5,103 nucleotides of DNA from Clostridia bacterium (lineage in GTDB: Bacteria > Bacillota > Clostridia > Christensenellales > Aristaeellaceae). The stretch lies in contig WRFT01000143.1 in assembly GCA_009776385.1 (NCBI GenBank), forward strand, positions 1 to 5,103, read 5' to 3'. Of this stretch, positions 1 through 5,103 are shown piece by piece. The stretch's first letter is position 1; each line of letters opens with the position of its first letter. The position numbers and the translations under genes are program-made. The notes beneath the pieces are model-generated. The model was not told where the DNA came from, did not search any database, and was given only the letters and a program-made list of their open reading frames with translations.

Positions 1-2
1 AA

Positions 3-737
3 ACGGAGAAAAGCATGAACAGAAGAGCTTACGAAGGCGAAAAGTCACGGAAGATGATGGCGCGTTCTAAAGCCATTATGGCGAGGCGGCAGGCGGGGAT
101 TGAAGAAAAAACCGGGCTGCTCAAGAACATTGAAAGAGCCGACAACTTAAAAATCAAACCGCTTTCGCATCACTCGGAACGGCTTTTATCCTTGCAGGAT
201 GTATCGATATGTTATGAAAACAGAACCATAGCGCCGGAGACGACCTTCACACTCACACGAGGCGAGAGGATGGCTTTAACAGGCGGAAACGGTTCCGGTA
301 AGAGCAGTCTGCTTAAACTCATACGGGGTGAGTCTATTCCCTATACCGGTATGTTGTGGCTGGCAAGCGGCCTCATTCTGTCTTATGTGCCGCAAGACGC
401 CTCTTTCCTCACCGGTAGTTTGGATGGTTACATCGAGTCTTGCCGCGTGGATGGCACACTTATAAAGACTATCTTGCGTAAACTGGATTTTTCCAGAACA
501 CAGTTTGAAAAAGATATGGGCGATTATAGCGCGGGTCAGAAAAAAAAGGTGCTTCTTGCTAGAAGCTTATGTGAGCAAGCGCATGCCTATCTATGGGATG
601 AACCTCTAAACTACATCGACGTTTTATCGCGCGCGCAAATTGAGGATCTTATCCTGGCTTTTAAACCGACACTGCTTTTTGCAGAGCATGATAAAATGTT
701 TTGCGACCGCGTTGCGACCTGTAAAGCCGTGTTGTAA
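3..737 (+). CDS. ABC-F family ATPase, Lsa/Vga-like ribosome protection type (C-terminal half, 5' end outside window)
   Basis: This is the second half of a soluble ABC-F ATPase, a family that binds the ribosome; Lsa/Vga-type members displace lincosamide, streptogramin A and pleuromutilin drugs. The frame is open to the left edge, so the ATG at 15 is probably internal: the family is usually about 490-550 residues with two ATPase domains, and only one is here. Numbering from that ATG, residues 1-50 are a basic, Lys/Arg-rich stretch matching the end of the interdomain linker. The ATPase domain follows, with Walker A GGNGSGKS (90-97), Q-loop Gln127, signature YSAGQ (171-175), Walker B AYLWDE with catalytic Glu196, and switch His225. 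The block around WDEPLNYIDV and the QKKKV after the signature are typical of Lsa-like proteins. The protein ends soon after the switch, with no C-terminal extension. It converges on the minus-strand operon with a 14-base gap. Drug resistance, rather than a housekeeping translation role, is inference. Confidence 0.9.
   Translation, partial: TEKSMNRRAYEGEKSRKMMARSKAIMARRQAGIEEKTGLLKNIERADNLKIKPLSHHSERLLSLQDVSICYENRTIAPETTFTLTRGERMALTGGNGSGKSSLLKLIRGESIPYTGMLWLASGLILSYVPQDASFLTGSLDGYIESCRVDGTLIKTILRKLDFSRTQFEKDMGDYSAGQKKKVLLARSLCEQAHAYLWDEPLNYIDVLSRAQIEDLILAFKPTLLFAEHDKMFCDRVATCKAVL
540..565 (-). terminator. Possible hairpin plus U-tract antisense to the ABC-F gene
   Basis: Read on the minus strand, GCTTCT (565-560) and AGAAGC (555-550) form a 6-bp stem with a 4-base loop, followed three bases later by seven U residues (546-540). 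It could stop read-through from the convergent lipoprotein operon, which has no clear terminator at its own end. The stem is short and the spacer long for an intrinsic terminator, and the A-run on the plus strand encodes conserved lysines of the ABC-F protein, so chance is quite possible. Confidence 0.25.
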
Positions 738-742
738 CGATG

Positions 743-758
743 CCGGTACGGCTACCGG
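743..758. repeat. Small inverted repeat in the convergent intergenic gap
   Basis: CCGGTA (743-748) and TACCGG (753-758) form a perfect 6-bp stem around a 4-base loop. It spans most of the 14-base gap between the two convergent genes and includes the TAG stop of the triple-GerMN lipoprotein (754-752). Its position suits a shared transcript end, but no T-tract follows in either direction, so I do not call it an intrinsic terminator. Confidence 0.35.
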
Positions 759-2311
759 GTGCGGATGATGCCGGTGTTTATAATAAAATAACCCGGCAGA
801 TAAAGATGCCCGGATAGGTATTCCGGTTGATTATCTGCGATGTAGAACCGAACGCGCTTTAATGAAAGTGTCTCGCAGAGCGTGTTGACCATCGCATAGA
901 TTAACAGGCGTTCTCTTGTTTCATCGTATTGGCTGCATGCCGCTTGAAAAGCCAGCGATAAGTTGATTAACAGCGTATCATCCTCTACGGCAAACCCTAA
1001 AAAGTCGGGATCCCGCAGCCCTTCCGGCATGACGGGTCGAACATTGGCATAATCGTCATAAGGCTTTGGCCCTTGTGCCAGTTGCTCTAGAAGATACCGT
1101 GGGTTACGCACTTCAAAATACGGAACGGGCCGATAAACCGCTATCAATTTTTGGCCGTCTTCCGAAGCGAAATAAAGCTTTGCCAGCCCAAGCAGCAGCC
1201 GTGAGTAATCACCGCGTTGTTGTACGCCGTCTCTAAAATAAATGGGTTCGTTAGCCGCATAGATACTGGCGGGTGTCACGGATAACACGGGTTCATCTCC
1301 GATAAACACAATAACACCGGATGTCTCCGGTATAAATGTTGTCAGCGTATAGGTGAGTGATGCCATGAGGGAAGACCGCGTCAGTTGGCTCTCAGCCAGC
1401 GCTTCATTTAGGGATGAATCGAATGAGAGTGTAATATGCCGGGTGCCTGTACTCGTCTGCGTTACCGCGGGGGGCGATGTTAAAAAAGCGTTTAAATTCG
1501 GCAGCGCCGGAATGGATGACAGCAGTTGTGCGCCTTGTGACAACTCATTCAGGAGCGTTTGCGCAAGCTGTGCCGGCATTTGCCCCGGGAAGGTTATCAT
1601 ACGCGCTTCCGGCAGAATGCCGTTTCCATCGGCAGCCGGGAAATACAAGGTCGCGGCTGAGGTGAAACGTTTCTGCTCATGTTCTTCATTATATTTGACG
1701 CGCTGTATATCCACGCGGCTGTAAGCCGCTCCCAAATCCTCGCCGACACGGCGTTGGAGCGTGCCTAATGGCAGCATCGATGCCGTATCCAAGCCGATTT
1801 GCCGCCCGGACACTAAAATATTCACGTATTTTACATCTAAAAACTCCGTGACGGTGTTTGTAATAGCCTGACATAATGTAATAAAATCCTCCATATCCAG
1901 CGCCAGGCAGGACGGCGTCAAGTTCACGCTGCATACATCATGGCTGATTTCCACCGGCGTGTTGCCCGTCAGTTGAATTGTCACACCCTTACCCGCCGGC
2001 AAGCAGTCGTCGGTTTCCGGATAGGTCAGAAGCGCCCTGACAGCCGTTTCCGCTTCATGCCGTGAAGCGGAAAAGAGTACTTGGCTGTATTTAACCACGA
2101 GCCGCGTTCCATCTCGTCTGGGCAGGTATAACGCGGCGACGCCGCTGTACTCCATTTGTGCGTCGCCCTTTGGCGCCTCATAAGGCTGTATGGGTTCGGG
2201 CAAGATGATGGCTTCTTGAATCTCTAATGCATCATCGACGATGGGAATCGCACTTTGGCAGCTGTTTAAAAACAATATGGCGATTATCAGGAGGAGCAAC
2301 GCTTTTTTCAT
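752..2311 (-). CDS. Lipoprotein with three GerMN (Germane) domain repeats
   Basis: Predicted membrane-anchored lipoprotein on the outer face of the cytoplasmic membrane. Residues 1-18 are a lipoprotein signal peptide (MKK, a run of Leu/Ile, then lipobox LNSC with Cys18 as the lipid-anchored residue). A linker rich in Pro and acidic residues follows to about residue 55. Three similar units come next, at roughly 57-178, 217-345 and 375-515. Each opens with a strand like ALYLP..DG, ATLYFP..DG or KLYFA..DG, has a central strand such as SVNLT, ITLSF or LINLS followed by a helix, and closes with a strand such as VNILVSGR, VIVFIGDE or VRFYIAD. This is the GerMN fold pattern; GerM itself, a sporulation and germination protein, has two copies. 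Six cysteines besides the lipobox one are unusual for an exported protein. ATG start at 2311 has a strong ribosome binding site and lies 15 bases after the preceding lipoprotein gene. Last gene of the apparent operon. The biochemical function is unknown; a role modulating the kinase or the cell wall is inference. Confidence 0.85.
   Translation of the reverse strand: MKKALLLLIIAILFLNSCQSAIPIVDDALEIQEAIILPEPIQPYEAPKGDAQMEYSGVAALYLPRRDGTRLVVKYSQVLFSASRHEAETAVRALLTYPETDDCLPAGKGVTIQLTGNTPVEISHDVCSVNLTPSCLALDMEDFITLCQAITNTVTEFLDVKYVNILVSGRQIGLDTASMLPLGTLQRRVGEDLGAAYSRVDIQRVKYNEEHEQKRFTSAATLYFPAADGNGILPEARMITFPGQMPAQLAQTLLNELSQGAQLLSSIPALPNLNAFLTSPPAVTQTSTGTRHITLSFDSSLNEALAESQLTRSSLMASLTYTLTTFIPETSGVIVFIGDEPVLSVTPASIYAANEPIYFRDGVQQRGDYSRLLLGLAKLYFASEDGQKLIAVYRPVPYFEVRNPRYLLEQLAQGPKPYDDYANVRPVMPEGLRDPDFLGFAVEDDTLLINLSLAFQAACSQYDETRERLLIYAMVNTLCETLSLKRVRFYIADNQPEYLSGHLYLPGYFIINTGIIRTR
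2047..2073. repeat. Perfect 11-bp stem-loop inside the triple-GerMN gene
   Basis: TTTCCGCTTCA (2047-2057) is exactly complementary to TGAAGCGGAAA (2063-2073), leaving a 5-base loop. In the mRNA it falls over codons 80-89 of the lipoprotein. No U-tract follows on the sense (minus) strand, so it is not a terminator. It may be an mRNA stability or translation-pausing structure, or simple coincidence with the coding sequence. The pairing is certain; a function is not shown. Confidence 0.6.
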
Positions 2312-2314
2312 AAA

Positions 2315-2325
2315 CCTTCCTCCCT
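2315..2325 (-). promoter_or_regulatory. Strong ribosome binding site of the triple-GerMN lipoprotein
   Basis: On the minus strand the bases just upstream of the ATG at 2311 read AGGGAGGAAGG; the core GGAGG ends seven bases before the start codon. It is much better than the sites before the other lipoprotein and the kinase, which fixes the start and suggests that this last gene is translated efficiently. It fills nearly the whole 15-base gap after the preceding TAG stop. Confidence 0.8.
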
Positions 2326-2326
2326 G

Positions 2327-3271
2327 CTAGCGATTAATAATGCCGATGAGGTCTTGGTATTGAATTTTCCAGATACCGTTTTCCCGCAGCAATCGGATGG
2401 GGTAATTATTAAGGATACGCATGTCCTGTGATAATCCTAAGAGTGTCAGTTCCACGCTCATCGTGGCAATCGAACCGTCCGGAGACACACTGGCGTTTCC
2501 CGGATTAAAATCCATCAAGGAATATCCGCCGTCCATTTCATTGATGGCGGCTTGTAAAGTCGGCCTGCTTTCAGAGGTACGTACATCTTTTACGGCGATG
2601 AATTGGTAGAGTGTTTCATAGTCTCTGTCACGCCAAGCGTCCATGATAACTTGCGCTGTTTTATAGGGGCTAAGGATGTAAGCGTCTTGACGTGTTAACG
2701 GCGGCGCCGGCCCGTCTTGATTCGGATCGAAGAATGAGTTTGAAAGCTTTAAACTCGTTGTGGGAACATTCTGTTGATCGACCAAGATTTGAATGGCTTC
2801 ATATCCGCAGTTTTCGATAAGCGTCACCGCCAGAGACTGCATTTGTAAAAAACGGTTTTCCATCGGTTCATATAAAACAGGTTCTGACAGGGTGACAATT
2901 AAGGTTGATTCTTGCCGCAATACGGATAAAACCTCCACCTGCCCGGAAAACAGTTTGCGCAGTTCCGGCGAGGAGGCGCCGGGCCCTTGTAAGAGGGCGC
3001 TGACCAATGTTTTCTCCAATGAAACATCCATAGGAACGGTTAGCTTACGGCTTTCTTGAGCCAACGCCTCCGTCTGCATGAAACGAAAATACAGCGTGGC
3101 GTTTACCACGTCGCCCGTGTCTCCGCGCGCGAATGGGCTAAGTCCTTCCTCCTCAAAACCCGGCAGGGGGGAGGTTTGAGCCGCGGATACGGGGTCATAC
3201 AGCGCCATCTCACAAGCCGTCAACACCGTCAAAAGCGTTAATGCCAATAAAATTTGCACGTGTTTCTTCAT
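2327..3271 (-). CDS. Lipoprotein with one GerMN domain and an NTF2-like C-terminal domain
   Basis: Predicted lipoprotein outside the cytoplasmic membrane. Residues 1-20 are the signal peptide ending in lipobox LTAC (Cys20). A low-complexity linker with Pro, Ser and Glu follows to about 52. A GerMN-like domain spans about 55-180: opening strand ATLYFRF, a helix with SALLQGPG (this LL.GP turn is typical of the family), central strand LIVTLSEPV, a helix, and closing strand IQILVDQ. The remainder, about 200-312, opens with a helix containing VIMDAWRDRDYETLYQFI and ends with strands and IWKIQYQDL, the pattern of an NTF2-like or DUF4878-type domain; that assignment is by pattern only. The ATG at 3271 lies nine bases after the kinase stop, with only a weak GCGGAA site, so it is probably translationally coupled. 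The position right after a kinase gene is that of LpqB in the actinobacterial MtrAB-LpqB system. I infer an accessory role in signalling. Confidence 0.85.
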   Translation of the reverse strand: MKKHVQILLALTLLTVLTACEMALYDPVSAAQTSPLPGFEEEGLSPFARGDTGDVVNATLYFRFMQTEALAQESRKLTVPMDVSLEKTLVSALLQGPGASSPELRKLFSGQVEVLSVLRQESTLIVTLSEPVLYEPMENRFLQMQSLAVTLIENCGYEAIQILVDQQNVPTTSLKLSNSFFDPNQDGPAPPLTRQDAYILSPYKTAQVIMDAWRDRDYETLYQFIAVKDVRTSESRPTLQAAINEMDGGYSLMDFNPGNASVSPDGSIATMSVELTLLGLSQDMRILNNYPIRLLRENGIWKIQYQDLIGIINR

Positions 3272-3280
3272 CTGTTCCGC

Positions 3281-4780
3281 CTATCCGCGATGGATCGGCA
3301 ATTCTACATGAAAAGCGGTTCCCTCATCCGGATCGCTTTCAAAGTAGATACTGCCTCCATGCATTTGAATAATCTGTGCCGCGATGGATAAACCCAACCC
3401 AGTACCGCCCGTTTCGCGCGAACGCGCCCTGTCCACGCGGTAAAACCTGTCAAACACCTGTGACTGATCCTTTAAGGGAATACCCGGTCCGTTATCTTTT
3501 ACGGTCAGCAGCGCGTCACGGCCGGTTTTCGAGAGTGTAACGGTAATTTGGCCGGCTGGCTGTGTATACTTAATCGCGTTATCCACCAAGTTATAAATGA
3601 CTTGCGTTAATTTGGAACTATCGGCGTACATCGGGCATGGCTCCGGCGTGTTAACAAGGATAATTTGGTGTTTAGAGCGTGCTATCGGTGTCAACTTGCG
3701 CGTGACGGCGCGGATGACATCGGCTAAATCCATATCCGACCGGTTTAAGTTCGTTCTGTTTGTATCCATTTGCACAAGGGACAGCAGGTCTGTGATAATG
3801 ATGTTTAACCGGTCGATTTCGTTATTCATATCTGTCATAAATTCGTTACGCAGCGCTTCTTCCATGTCGGGCTGATAAATCATGCTCTCCAGCATAATTT
3901 TCATGGTTGCCAACGGTGTTTTCAGTTCATGGCTCGCGTTTGCGACAAACTGATTTCGGCTGGTGTCCAAGGCTTCCAACCGTTCGGACATGCTGTTAAA
4001 GGTAATCGCCAGGCGTTTAAACTCACCGGACCCCTTTATTTGTGCGCGGGCGGAGAGATCCCCTTTACCCATACGCTGGATGACGCGGGTCAAACTGATG
4101 ATGGGTTTTGTGATCACGCGTGAGAAGACCATCGCCACGATAAGCGCGGCGGATGCGGCTGCGATAAAATAAATCAGCATCCTGTCTTGTAGGTTAACAA
4201 GGTCTACCATCATCTCCTGCATGGGGGACAGGAAAAGCAGCACGCCCTCTATACCATCCAAGCCTGTTAGGGCAGCCGTTGCGTAAGCGACCCATGCCAC
4301 CCCGTCATCATTGGATCGTAGCGATGAAAAAAGGCCGCGGTCCTGTTCCGCGGCTTCCGGATCATGCAGCTTGTGTACGCCAAAGTCTACCGATTTTCCT
4401 CCGTCTAATATGCCGGATATCTCCGGTAAAACCAAGCGGCGTCCTATTATTTGGTTAAAGCTGTCAAATTGTACTTTATAATCCGTATCTACAATAATAA
4501 AACGGCCTCCCAGTTGGCCGCCCGCCTGTTGAAGCACGTTTTGCAGTTCTTGAGACTCACGATCCGAAAACAAAGGAGCCGCTTGAACGGATAATTTCTC
4601 CACATTCAAATAATCGGTGCCGATTCGCTGCTCAAACAGATGATACCCAACCAAGTTGAGTAAATTTGCGGCGATAATCAGGAACGAGGCTCCAACAATG
4701 ACAAGAAAAGCGAAGAGAATCTTCCATCGTAAGCCCGTCAGGGGATTATTAGTCTTTATCCGTGAAATAATAGCCAACAC
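3281..4780 (-). CDS. Membrane sensor histidine kinase (extracytoplasmic sensor, HAMP, HisKA, HATPase_c)
   Basis: Two-component sensor that autophosphorylates on His and passes the phosphate to the regulator encoded just upstream. Domains in order: cytoplasmic basic N-terminus; membrane helix about 20-44; extracytoplasmic domain about 45-199 containing FIIVDTD and, later, VAWVAYATA and GVLLFLS strands, consistent with a PAS/Cache-like fold; membrane helix about 200-220; HAMP 221-273; DHp domain with the H-box NASHELKTPL (phospho-acceptor His284); N-box NLVDNAIKYT (397-406); G1 box DNGPGIP (429-435); F-box FDRFYRVD (443-450); G2 box GGTGLGLS (458-465). All catalytic boxes are intact. Unlike WalK there is no room for a cytoplasmic PAS domain between HAMP and DHp, so the layout is closer to MtrB. 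The start is GTG at 4780, inside the regulator gene; there is no ATG near the first membrane helix, and TTG at 4777 is the only close alternative. The ligand is unknown; envelope stress is a guess from the lipoprotein neighbours. Confidence 0.95.
   Translation of the reverse strand: MLAIISRIKTNNPLTGLRWKILFAFLVIVGASFLIIAANLLNLVGYHLFEQRIGTDYLNVEKLSVQAAPLFSDRESQELQNVLQQAGGQLGGRFIIVDTDYKVQFDSFNQIIGRRLVLPEISGILDGGKSVDFGVHKLHDPEAAEQDRGLFSSLRSNDDGVAWVAYATAALTGLDGIEGVLLFLSPMQEMMVDLVNLQDRMLIYFIAAASAALIVAMVFSRVITKPIISLTRVIQRMGKGDLSARAQIKGSGEFKRLAITFNSMSERLEALDTSRNQFVANASHELKTPLATMKIMLESMIYQPDMEEALRNEFMTDMNNEIDRLNIIITDLLSLVQMDTNRTNLNRSDMDLADVIRAVTRKLTPIARSKHQIILVNTPEPCPMYADSSKLTQVIYNLVDNAIKYTQPAGQITVTLSKTGRDALLTVKDNGPGIPLKDQSQVFDRFYRVDRARSRETGGTGLGLSIAAQIIQMHGGSIYFESDPDEGTAFHVELPIHRG
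4327..4354 (-). terminator. Intrinsic-terminator-like hairpin inside the kinase gene
   Basis: On the minus (sense) strand, GCCGCGG (4354-4348) pairs perfectly with CCGCGGC (4340-4334) around a 7-base loop. One C then separates the stem from six U residues (4332-4327). This is the canonical shape of a Rho-independent terminator, but it sits over kinase codons 143-152, in the sensor domain. Translating ribosomes would normally mask it, so it could act as a polarity or attenuation point when kinase translation is poor. The structure is visible in the sequence; activity is inferred. Confidence 0.45.
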
Positions 4781-5103
4781 CCCATTTAGTGATGATAAAC
4801 TCAGGTGAGGCGGTGTTGCGTTCTATTTTCTCGCGTAAACGGCGTATATGCACATCTACCGTGCGCGCGTCGCCGGCGTAATCATATTTCCAAACGGTTT
4901 CCAGCATCGCCTCGCGGGAGAAAACCTTACCGCGGTTGCTGATGAATAGTAATAACAGGTCGAACTCCTTGGCGGTCAACTTCACGTCCTTCCCGTCTAA
5001 TGTGACGGTTCGGTTCACGATATTAACCTCCATATCCCTTACACGAATCAGCTTGCGTTCCTCCGGAACGACTCCTTGCTGCGTGCGGCGCAGGATGGTT
5101 TTA
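4749..5103 (-). CDS. OmpR/PhoB-family response regulator, DNA-binding domain (5' end outside window)
   Basis: C-terminal part of a two-component transcription factor. The reading frame stays open through the right edge. The residues before the ATG at 5033 read KTILRRTQQ and then a charged linker, matching the end of the last receiver-domain helix and the interdomain linker in this family, so that ATG is internal and the receiver domain with its phospho-acceptor Asp lies outside the window. From the MEVNIV strand to the end is a complete winged-helix domain: the N-terminal beta sheet with VTLDGKDVKLT, then TAKEFDLLLLFISNRGKVFSR, the recognition helix region DARTVDVHIRRLREKI, and the C-terminal hairpin ending in TKWGVGYYF. 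These features are standard for OmpR/PhoB relatives such as WalR and MtrA. The gene is the first visible one of the operon; its TAA stop lies 32 bases inside the kinase gene. Targets are unknown, and its promoter is not in the window. Confidence 0.93.
   Translation of the reverse strand, partial: KTILRRTQQGVVPEERKLIRVRDMEVNIVNRTVTLDGKDVKLTAKEFDLLLLFISNRGKVFSREAMLETVWKYDYAGDARTVDVHIRRLREKIERNTASPEFIITKWGVGYYFTDKD

Larger units (their letters stand above)
752..5103 (-). other. Probable four-gene operon: regulator, kinase, two GerMN lipoproteins
   Basis: Four minus-strand genes are separated by a 32-base overlap, a 9-base gap and a 15-base gap, with no room for promoters between them. The functional types fit together: a cytoplasmic regulator, a membrane kinase and two proteins anchored on the outer face. 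The first gene continues past the right edge, so further upstream members cannot be excluded. Downstream the operon ends against a convergent gene. Confidence 0.85.

Noticed and set aside
15..17. ATG as the true start of the ABC-F gene
   Set aside because: The frame is open upstream to the window edge and the following residues match an interdomain linker, not an N-terminus; only one of the two expected ATPase domains is present, so the gene is cut by the window rather than being a natural half-size protein.
769..798. Inverted repeat TGCCGG ... CCGGCA around an AT-rich 18-base loop near the end of the triple-GerMN gene
   Set aside because: The stem is six pairs with a long loop and no U-tract beyond it; it encodes the last residues of the protein and is weak as a terminator.
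1353..1724. Plus-strand open frame of 123 codons opposite the triple-GerMN gene
   Set aside because: It lies wholly inside a well-supported gene, its translation has Ser/Cys-rich, patternless composition, and there is no convincing ribosome binding site; it is a shadow frame. The other plus-strand frames inside the lipoprotein and kinase genes are rejected for the same reason.
1689..1934. Minus-strand 81-codon open frame within the triple-GerMN gene
   Set aside because: It is out of frame with the supported gene on the same strand, and its Arg/Tyr/Gly-rich translation shows no domain pattern.
4114..4123. 10-base palindrome TCACGCGTGA
   Set aside because: It lies inside the HAMP-proximal kinase coding sequence, is a single copy, and is of a length expected by chance in a window this size; there is no reason to call it an operator.
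5031..5033. ATG as the start of a stand-alone 94-residue DNA-binding protein
   Set aside because: In-frame codons continue to the right edge and encode a receiver-helix end (KTILRR) and linker, so this is an internal Met of a full response regulator.
5056..5070. Small hairpin CGTTCC/GGAACG with a GGAGG-like loop in the regulator linker
   Set aside because: It is a 6-bp stem with a 3-base loop, within coding sequence and without a suitably placed start codon that would make a separate gene.

Overview
The window looks like a piece of chromosome from a Gram-positive Bacillota, most likely a clostridial-type anaerobe. The evidence is an Lsa/Vga-like ABC-F protein, short Gram-positive lipoprotein signal peptides, 'Germane' (GerMN) domains, purine-rich Shine-Dalgarno sites, and base composition that looks close to half G+C by eye. 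The species cannot be read from the sequence. Coding is very dense, there is no non-coding stretch over 300 bases, and I see no mobile element, tRNA, rRNA or CRISPR array.

Layout. The left edge (to 737, + strand) holds the C-terminal half of an ABC-F ATPase whose beginning lies outside the window. After a 14-base gap comes a convergent block of four tightly packed minus-strand genes. In transcription order (right to left) these are an OmpR-family response regulator, cut by the right edge and represented by its DNA-binding domain; a membrane sensor histidine kinase that overlaps it by 32 bases from a GTG start; a 314-residue lipoprotein with one GerMN domain and a probable NTF2-like C-terminal domain; and a 519-residue lipoprotein with three GerMN-like repeats. 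Gaps of 9 and 15 bases make a single operon very likely.

How the genes may work together. The kinase has an extracytoplasmic sensor domain of about 155 residues between two membrane helices, and signals through HAMP, DHp and ATPase domains to the winged-helix regulator. The two lipoproteins should sit on the outer face of the same membrane, next to the sensor domain. The order regulator - kinase - GerMN lipoprotein resembles the actinobacterial mtrA-mtrB-lpqB operon, where LpqB also carries a GerMN domain and modulates the kinase. It is also loosely like walRK followed by yycHI. I infer that the lipoproteins are accessory sensors or modulators of the kinase in envelope or cell-wall control; the sequence alone does not prove this. 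The ABC-F gene is on the other strand and is probably an unrelated translation or antibiotic-protection factor.

RNA-level structure adds some interest. There is a textbook-looking intrinsic-terminator shape inside the kinase gene in the sense direction, an 11-bp perfect stem-loop inside the triple-GerMN gene, and a weaker hairpin plus U-tract in the ABC-F gene facing read-through from the minus-strand operon.
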